A stretch of 64,000 bases of DNA from JAHDHW01 sp963793295 (GTDB taxonomy: Bacteria > Bacteroidota > Bacteroidia > Chitinophagales > Saprospiraceae): the NCBI GenBank assembly GCA_963793295.1, contig CAWBZX010000002.1:58236-122235 (forward strand). The letters run 5' to 3'. The notes under the pieces were generated by a model that was given only the letters and a program-made list of their open reading frames with translations, had not been told where the DNA came from and did no database searches. The position numbers and the translations under genes were made by a program. This document shows, piece by piece, positions 59,045 through 64,000 of the stretch (positions are counted from its first letter, which is position 1; the number at the start of each line of letters is the position of its first letter).

Positions 59045-60373
59045 ATGCTCAGCAAGTTTAAACATTTTATTTTTAAAGAAAAGCTATTTGAAGGAAGTGA
59101 TAAAGTTCTCCTTGCCGTAAGTGGTGGTATGGATTCTGTTGCCATGAGTTTCCTTTTTAAATTTACTGGCTTTGATTTTGGGATCGCTCATTGCAATTTC
59201 AACTTGAGAGGAAAAGAGTCAGATGCTGATGAATTATTTGTAAAACAACTCGCTGACGATTTAAAGGTACCTTTCCATTGCATTCGGTTCGAAACTGAAA
59301 AAATTGCAGCTATTCAAAAAAAATCCATTCAGGTCGTTGCCCGTGAATTGCGTTATGAGTGGTTTGGAAAAATTTTAAAACAATATAATTTTCAGGCAAT
59401 TGCAACTGCCCACCATCTGAACGATAGTATTGAAACGGTTTTGTATAATTTCACAAAAGGATGTGGTATTCGTGGCTTGCATGGCATTATTCCTAAAAAA
59501 GGAAATATCATTCGTCCCTTGCTATTTGCGAGTCGACAGGAAATCGAACATTTTGTCGAAGTTGAAAATCTTTCCTACCGGGAGGACACTTCAAACATTT
59601 CTGACAAATATATGCGAAACAAAATCAGACATCATGTTATTCCGGTTTTAAATTCCATTAATCCTTCTTTTGAAAAAACAGCAATTGAAACTATCGAAAG
59701 GTTAAAAGAAACGGAAGCCGTTTTTGATTGGGCGATTGACCAAATGCGTAATAAAGCAATGGAAGTTCGGGATGATTTAATTTATATCCATTTTGATCTT
59801 TTACCTGAAGCGGGACGAGCAACTATTCTTTATGAATTCATCAAAACATATGGTTTCAATAATGATCAATGCAAACAAATTTTATATGATCATCATGCCC
59901 AAAGTGGTTCAGTATTTTATTCTGAAACTCATCGTTTAATAATTGATCGTTCGTTTTTTATCATTGATAAACCTGAATCAAAAGCAACAGATCATTTTTT
60001 TATAACACTTGAAACTAACCAGCAAATTGTTGGTGATAAAATGTTCGTTTTCAGCACCTTAGACAATCTACTTGATTCTTTTTCAAAAGAGGATAATATT
60101 GCTGAACTAGATTTAGATCGGCTACAATTCCCGCTAAAACTTCGGAAATGGGAGCCTGGTGATGTTTTTCAACCACTAGGAATGGAAGGCAAAAAACAAA
60201 AGTTGCAGGATTTTTTTACCCATCAAAAACTATCGATTCCTCAAAAAGAAAAAGTCTGGATATTGGAAAGTGCTGGAAAGATCTGCTGGATAGTGGGACT
60301 TCGCATTGATGAACGATTCAAAATTTCAGATCAAACGAAAAAGTGCTACCGAGTAGAACTAAGAACCCGCTGA
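59045..60373 (+). CDS. tilS: tRNA(Ile)-lysidine synthetase
   Basis: Essential enzyme of 442 residues that converts C34 of the CAU-anticodon isoleucine tRNA to lysidine with ATP and lysine. The PP-loop is LLAVSGGMDSVAM near residues 22-34. Next come AHCNFNLRGKESDADE, ATAHHLNDSIETVLYNFTKGCGIRGLHGI, RPLLFASRQEI and SYREDTSNISDKYMRNKIRHHVIP, and the C-terminal domain WEPGDVFQPLGMEGKKQKLQDFFTHQK. ATG 59045 is preferred over an in-frame TTG 9 bp upstream. Its stop codon lies in a hairpin shared with the convergent gene. Confidence 0.96.
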   Translation: MLSKFKHFIFKEKLFEGSDKVLLAVSGGMDSVAMSFLFKFTGFDFGIAHCNFNLRGKESDADELFVKQLADDLKVPFHCIRFETEKIAAIQKKSIQVVARELRYEWFGKILKQYNFQAIATAHHLNDSIETVLYNFTKGCGIRGLHGIIPKKGNIIRPLLFASRQEIEHFVEVENLSYREDTSNISDKYMRNKIRHHVIPVLNSINPSFEKTAIETIERLKETEAVFDWAIDQMRNKAMEVRDDLIYIHFDLLPEAGRATILYEFIKTYGFNNDQCKQILYDHHAQSGSVFYSETHRLIIDRSFFIIDKPESKATDHFFITLETNQQIVGDKMFVFSTLDNLLDSFSKEDNIAELDLDRLQFPLKLRKWEPGDVFQPLGMEGKKQKLQDFFTHQKLSIPQKEKVWILESAGKICWIVGLRIDERFKISDQTKKCYRVELRTR

Positions 60374-60397
60374 TTTGCCTATTGCAAACCAGCGGGT
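60365..60397. terminator. hairpin between convergent tilS and PorE-like gene
   Basis: ACCCGCTG and CAGCGGGT form an 8-bp perfect stem with a 17-nt loop, overlapping the tilS stop. The T tract after it is short, so termination strength is uncertain. Confidence 0.5.
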
Positions 60398-60421
60398 CGG
60401 TATTTTGGAATTTATGCTAGC

Positions 60422-62884
60422 TTAGAGATTTACTTTCTTAATTTCGCCATCTTTGCTGCTGACGACATATGCTCCACGAAATCCGGAATTAAATGCTTCC
60501 TCTTTAGCCTTTTTAGCTTCCTGCAGTGAGGAAAAACCAGCTAAGAAAATAATCGTAAACTCGCCACTTTGTCGCTGTTCAATGACACCTAAATCGCTAA
60601 CTTTTGAAGCATCAAAATAATTGATATTTTTATATGCTGCTAGTCGAACCATATATTCGACTTCGTCTGAAGTAGCAGGCTTTGCAGTGTCTGTTTTAAT
60701 TTCTTTATCTTCAACGATGGCATCTGTTTTTGTAATACTTTTATCCTCTTCTAAAACGCTGTACACTTCTACTCCTTCCGTGTCGTCTAATATTTCCTTT
60801 ACAACAAAGGCCTTTGAAAAACCTTTCGCCACTATCTTATCTCGAGCCTCAATGGCTTCTTCACGGTTTTCAAAAATACCGATTCGAACTTTTTTATATC
60901 CCTTGTCCGGGCGGCTGTATAAATTACCCAAACCTTCCAAGCTTTTATAAAGACCTACATCTATAGGCTGATCGCCAAAGGAAGCTGCAACCTGAACAGC
61001 AAACCCTTCCTGTTCAACGGGATTGTCAGCCAAACTTTCTTTTATTTTTCCATCTTCATCTTCCTTTTTTAGAGGAGTAGCTATATTTACACTTCCTAAT
61101 TGCGTACTACTTGGCATAAAAGAAATTACACCAAGAATGGTTTTGTCAACGCCGTCATTTGCTGTTGACACCATATTTTGGGTGTCCGTAAAACCAACTT
61201 TTGAATAGCGAATAAAATAAGTTCTATTTGGCAAAAGAGCTAATTGATAATCGCCGTTTTTATCGGTAACAGTCTCAATCCTTTCTCCCGTTTCTTTGTT
61301 TGTCACTCTGATATGCACATCACCAACAGAACTATTATCAGAAGCATTGACAATCTTTCCATAATATTTATTGCCTTCCCCGATCAAAAGGACTTCAATA
61401 TCTTGTAATTTTTTACGACCATCGGATGTCAAAGTAAAAGTGAAATTATTAAATCCTACTTTACTGACTACCGTTTCACAATCCAATCCGGGTAATGCCT
61501 GAAAACTGTATTGTCCCTTTTCGTCAGTATTAAAAACAGATTCTCCGCATGCAGAAAAATCAATGGTTGCATTTGGTATTGGTTTATTATCTGCAGCATT
61601 TCTTACTGTTATCACTACTCTATCAGCAAGTTGTGACATTTGATAAATATCCTCATTTCCTTTTCCTCCTGGCCTGTTTGAAGTAAAATAACCCAGATTG
61701 CGACGTCCATTATATACCAAGCTGTAATCGTCATAAGAAGAATTAACGGCATTCCCCAGATGATTTATTTTATTCCAAATTCCATTACTTTGTGTCGCTT
61801 TAAATATATCAAAACCTCCAAGACCTGGATGCCAATCTGAAGCAAAATATAAAACGCCATCCTCCATAAAAGGGGTAATTTCGTTACCTTGAGAATTAAC
61901 AGTAGGCCCTAAATTTTTTGGAGTCGACCAAGTGTTCCCTGTTTTTAATGAAACATAAAGATCATATCCGCCATAACCATCCGGACGATCAGAAGAAAAA
62001 TACATTTTTGTACCATCTTCATTTAAAAAAGTATATCCGGTAGAAAATCCACTTCCATTAAATTCAAAGGGTTTAGCGTCTCGCCAATCTCCACCAGAAA
62101 TCACTTCTGCAACATAAATACTCAATTCAATTCCACTTGAAGGAATCTGGCGTGTACCATTTACAAAGTTATTTTTTGTATAAGCTACCCATTTACCATC
62201 TCCTGAATAAGAAACAGGCCCTTCGTTATACTCATTCTTATAATCGTTGCGAAGAAAAACAGGGCTCCTCAAATAACCATTTTCATCAAGCGAAGTGATG
62301 AACATTTGATTTTTTGCATCTCCAGTCCAGTTGGAACTTACTTTGTCATCATTTCTTTTGATGTCAGAACGAGCAGAAGCATAAACTACTTTGTCGGAAT
62401 AAAAAGCAGGACCAAAATCGGAGGCAGCATTATTCAGGTATTCCTTTTTCACACGAAACAATGCCGGTACTCCCAACAAGGACTTAGCAAAGTCACAGTT
62501 TTCAGCATAATGCGTTCCCTGATAAGCATCTTCTTTGGCATAAGCCATAAACCATTTTTTAGCATCTTCATAATTGCCTTGATTCATCAATGCCATTCCC
62601 AGGTTATAAAATGTTTGAGGTTTGACGCTATCCAGCAGCACAGCCTTTTTATACCATTGAACACTTTCATCAATTTGATTCAAATGAAAATAGCAATTTG
62701 CCATATTTGACAATGCTTCAACATTTGTTGGATCTTTTTCAAGAACAGCACGGTATGATTTGATAGCCAGATTAAATGCGTAGAGTTCAAACTCTTTATT
62801 GGCTTTTTGCAGGTTTTGAGCATTGAGCGTATTCATGGATAAGGCCATGATCACTATTAATACTGAAGTTAAAATGTGTTTCAT
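60422..62884 (-). CDS. PorE-like envelope protein with tandem SPOR domains
   Basis: An 820-residue exported protein. Order: signal peptide (ends NTLNAQ), three or four TPR motifs (residues 28-125), a PD40/WD40-like propeller (FGPAFYSDKVVYASARS, MYFSSDRPDGYGGYDLYV, LYFASDWHPGLGGFDIFKA, GYFTSNRPGGKGNEDIY), two carboxypeptidase-regulatory-like domains, then two SPOR domains (FAVQVAASFGDQPIDVG ... AFVVKE and YMVRLAAYKNINYFDAS ... AYVVSS). The TPR-propeller-CRD order matches T9SS protein PorE, which ends in an OmpA-type peptidoglycan-binding domain. Here SPOR domains, which bind glycan strands bare of peptides, take that place. A T9SS anchoring role is inferred and fits the sorting-domain proteins in this window. 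Confidence 0.8.
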   Translation of the reverse strand: MKHILTSVLIVIMALSMNTLNAQNLQKANKEFELYAFNLAIKSYRAVLEKDPTNVEALSNMANCYFHLNQIDESVQWYKKAVLLDSVKPQTFYNLGMALMNQGNYEDAKKWFMAYAKEDAYQGTHYAENCDFAKSLLGVPALFRVKKEYLNNAASDFGPAFYSDKVVYASARSDIKRNDDKVSSNWTGDAKNQMFITSLDENGYLRSPVFLRNDYKNEYNEGPVSYSGDGKWVAYTKNNFVNGTRQIPSSGIELSIYVAEVISGGDWRDAKPFEFNGSGFSTGYTFLNEDGTKMYFSSDRPDGYGGYDLYVSLKTGNTWSTPKNLGPTVNSQGNEITPFMEDGVLYFASDWHPGLGGFDIFKATQSNGIWNKINHLGNAVNSSYDDYSLVYNGRRNLGYFTSNRPGGKGNEDIYQMSQLADRVVITVRNAADNKPIPNATIDFSACGESVFNTDEKGQYSFQALPGLDCETVVSKVGFNNFTFTLTSDGRKKLQDIEVLLIGEGNKYYGKIVNASDNSSVGDVHIRVTNKETGERIETVTDKNGDYQLALLPNRTYFIRYSKVGFTDTQNMVSTANDGVDKTILGVISFMPSSTQLGSVNIATPLKKEDEDGKIKESLADNPVEQEGFAVQVAASFGDQPIDVGLYKSLEGLGNLYSRPDKGYKKVRIGIFENREEAIEARDKIVAKGFSKAFVVKEILDDTEGVEVYSVLEEDKSITKTDAIVEDKEIKTDTAKPATSDEVEYMVRLAAYKNINYFDASKVSDLGVIEQRQSGEFTIIFLAGFSSLQEAKKAKEEAFNSGFRGAYVVSSKDGEIKKVNL

Positions 62885-63379
62885 AATTGATATTTCCGGT
62901 TATTGTAAAATTTTTCAAAAAACCCGGTTATAATTTGAGAAGGTTTTCCGGTTGTGTTATTTTAAAAATTATCAGAGATTAAAAACTAAAAATCAATTGT
63001 TTACTTATTAAGATTAATTTTACATTATACAAAATTACACCAAAACAATCAAAAATATATAATTAAACGTTGCATTCCCAGCACTTAAGCACCTTTCTTG
63101 TTTCTTCAATTCATTCAGGCAATTACTTAAAACGTCTTCTTTCTGAAAATTAATTAGAGCATTAAAACTCATTGAAAATTATAAATCTTATATAAATACT
63201 TAATAAACTACCAATCAATAATTATTATGTATCGTTTTATCCTAATGTGTTCGCTCAACGTGTTTCAACCATTTTCTACTTAGACTTCCAGATTTAAAAA
63301 GAAGTGTAAAACGAAGCCCTTTTTAATAAAACTTTAACAAGCTTGCTAAAAAATACATTTTAATATTCCAAAAACCGAT
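62885..63379. other. intergenic stretch without a gene
   Basis: About 495 bp of AT-rich DNA between the divergent PorE-like gene and the SAM riboswitch transcript. I see no supportable frame, dyad or repeat. Confidence 0.5.
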
Positions 63380-63387
63380 TATATTTG
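63380..63387 (+). promoter_or_regulatory. -7 element of the SAM riboswitch transcript
   Basis: TATATTTG is a full match to TAnnTTTG and lies about 25 bp before the conserved riboswitch start. The -33 position reads TTT, not TTG. Confidence 0.55.
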
Positions 63388-63411
63388 CGCCATCGTTCTT
63401 TAAAAGTATTA

Positions 63412-63570
63412 CTTATCAAGAAAGGTCGAGGGATTAGGCCCGTTGACACCTTAGCAACCTCTCTTTTGAAAGAAAGAAAAGGTGCTACATCCTGTCTCCA
63501 CAGCGTGGAGAGAATATCGACTAATAGTCAAAAAATCTCCTCTGACAAGTTGTCAGAGGAGATTTTTTTT
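63412..63570 (+). promoter_or_regulatory. SAM-I (S-box) riboswitch with its expression platform
   Basis: The conserved S-box core is plain: CTTATCAAGAAAGGTCGAGG, then GGCCCGTTGACACCTTAGCAACC, a variable arm, AAGGTGCTACATCCTG and a CTCCAC/GTGGAG arm. With SAM bound such RNAs end transcription, and the strong terminator at 63530-63570 fits. The gene controlled is a trans-sulfuration enzyme fragment, in keeping with sulfur amino acid control. Confidence 0.88.
63530..63570 (+). terminator. intrinsic terminator of the SAM riboswitch
   Basis: ATCTCCTCTGACA and TGTCAGAGGAGAT pair perfectly around a 3-nt loop, with A residues before and eight T residues after. Confidence 0.95.
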
Positions 63571-63670
63571 ATGCCATTTTTTAAATATAAATGATATAAA
63601 GAAAATGCTCTTCCTGACATCTTTTTTGGTAAGTGTGCTATCATTTTTTAAACACTTAATATCATAAAAG

Positions 63671-63799
63671 ATGCAAGAAGCTACAAAAATTATTCATTCC
63701 GTACCCGTTGATGAATTAACAGGTGCCATTTCAACTCCAATTTATCAAGCTTTACATTTTATCAAAAAGAATAAGTTCGCTGTGACTTTTACTGAATAA
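63671..63799 (+). pseudogene. truncated trans-sulfuration (O-acetylhomoserine sulfhydrylase-type) gene
   Basis: A 42-residue frame. TKIIHSVPVDELTGAISTPIYQ is the usual N-terminus of PLP-dependent Cys/Met metabolism enzymes, followed in full genes by TSTF and about 370 more residues. Here the text changes to ALHFIKKNKFAVTFTE and stops. It lies 100 bp after a SAM riboswitch terminator, the right place for such a gene. A large internal deletion is the likely cause; translation of the fragment is possible but could not give an enzyme. Confidence 0.65.
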
Positions 63800-63817
63800 T
63801 TTAAAGTATTGGAAAAG

Positions 63818-63863
63818 AAAAAAAGAAAACGCCCAACCATTTTGGAGGGGCGCTTTCTTTTTT
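63818..63863. terminator. bidirectional terminator near the window end
   Basis: AAAAGAAAACGCCC and GGGCGCTTTCTTTT pair with one mismatch around a 13-nt loop, with T residues on the plus strand and T residues (A on plus) on the other. It lies between the truncated gene and the convergent T9SS gene. Confidence 0.8.
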
Positions 63864-63879
63864 ATGTTAGTGGATGGTA

Positions 63880-64000
63880 TTAAATTTTCACAATTCGTTT
63901 CATCCAGTTTCCGCCATCCGTTTTTATCAATATGATGTACATCCCATTTGGTTGATTTGAAAAATCAAGCGAAGTTTCCTTGCTCAACACGCTTTGTAGC
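63880..64000 (-). CDS. C-terminal end of a T9SS-sorted protein, partial
   Basis: Only the last 39 residues are in the window. SVLSKETSLDFSNQPNGMYIILIKT and the closing WMKRIVKI are the second half of a type A T9SS sorting domain (usual pattern PNGxYxxxI ... xxKIVKx). The passenger domain lies beyond the window, so its function cannot be told. Confidence 0.7.
   Translation of the reverse strand, partial: LQSVLSKETSLDFSNQPNGMYIILIKTDGGNWMKRIVKI

Noticed and set aside
63605..63667. 20-codon frame after the riboswitch terminator as a leader peptide
   Set aside because: It ends just before the next ATG but has no methionine or cysteine cluster and no clear ribosome binding signal; chance is likely.

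Overview
This window looks like chromosomal DNA of a marine-type Bacteroidota, probably near the Saprospiria. Three things point there: type IX secretion (T9SS) C-terminal sorting domains on three proteins, promoters of the Bacteroidota form TTG-N19/20-TAnnTTTG, and a PUFA synthase cluster. The DNA is AT-rich. I see no rRNA, tRNA or CRISPR. Family names come from motif recognition by eye, not from searches.

Layout. 1-3650: a beta-helix-like surface protein (3' end only) and a TonB-dependent receptor. 3.7-8.4 kb: a patatin phospholipase, then an arsenosugar-type pair (ArsM methyltransferase and DUF2064 glycosyltransferase). 8.6-16 kb: a giant T9SS metallopeptidase with ten SprB-like repeats and a PagL-like lipid A deacylase. 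16-20 kb: a phosphate-type porin and a Na/Pi cotransporter. 20-24 kb: carbonic anhydrase, chromate transporter and gluconate kinase/permease. 24.4 kb: a small MITE, then a NUMOD4/HNH protein. 25-29 kb: a T9SS protein, a DUF2490-like protein, and a stretch of gene debris ending in a frameshifted DcaP-like porin.

29.3-47 kb is the centrepiece: a polyunsaturated fatty acid synthase locus. It holds a PPTase (pfaE), a divergent TetR regulator, pfaA (KS-AT-4xACP-KR-DH), pfaC (KS-CLF-AT-DH-DH, so the acyltransferase is built in and there is no separate pfaB) and pfaD (enoyl reductase). A four-helix-bundle gene flanked by inverted repeats and a heptamer array sits between pfaC and pfaD.

47-64 kb: an AlgI/MBOAT O-acyltransferase with two tandem SGNH-like paralogues, oxyR, a stand-alone lantibiotic-dehydratase C-domain protein, dnaK, a lipoprotein, panB-mltG, another lipoprotein, tilS, and a PorE-like protein whose C-terminus carries two SPOR domains. 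A SAM riboswitch with terminator precedes a truncated trans-sulfuration gene, and a last T9SS protein runs off the window.

Two themes cross the window. (1) Arrays of TTAAC-like pentamers with an 11-bp period, each ending exactly 15 bp before a TAnnTTTG-type -7 element, occur upstream of the TonB receptor, upstream of the porin, and again in front of a ~115-nt terminator-ended segment next to the porin. They look like Bacteroidota Pho boxes. (2) Many long genes (TonB receptor, pfaA, pfaC, pfaD, DcaP porin) carry single-base frameshifts, and correcting each by one base restores a continuous frame. Sequencing or assembly error must be excluded before calling them pseudogenes.
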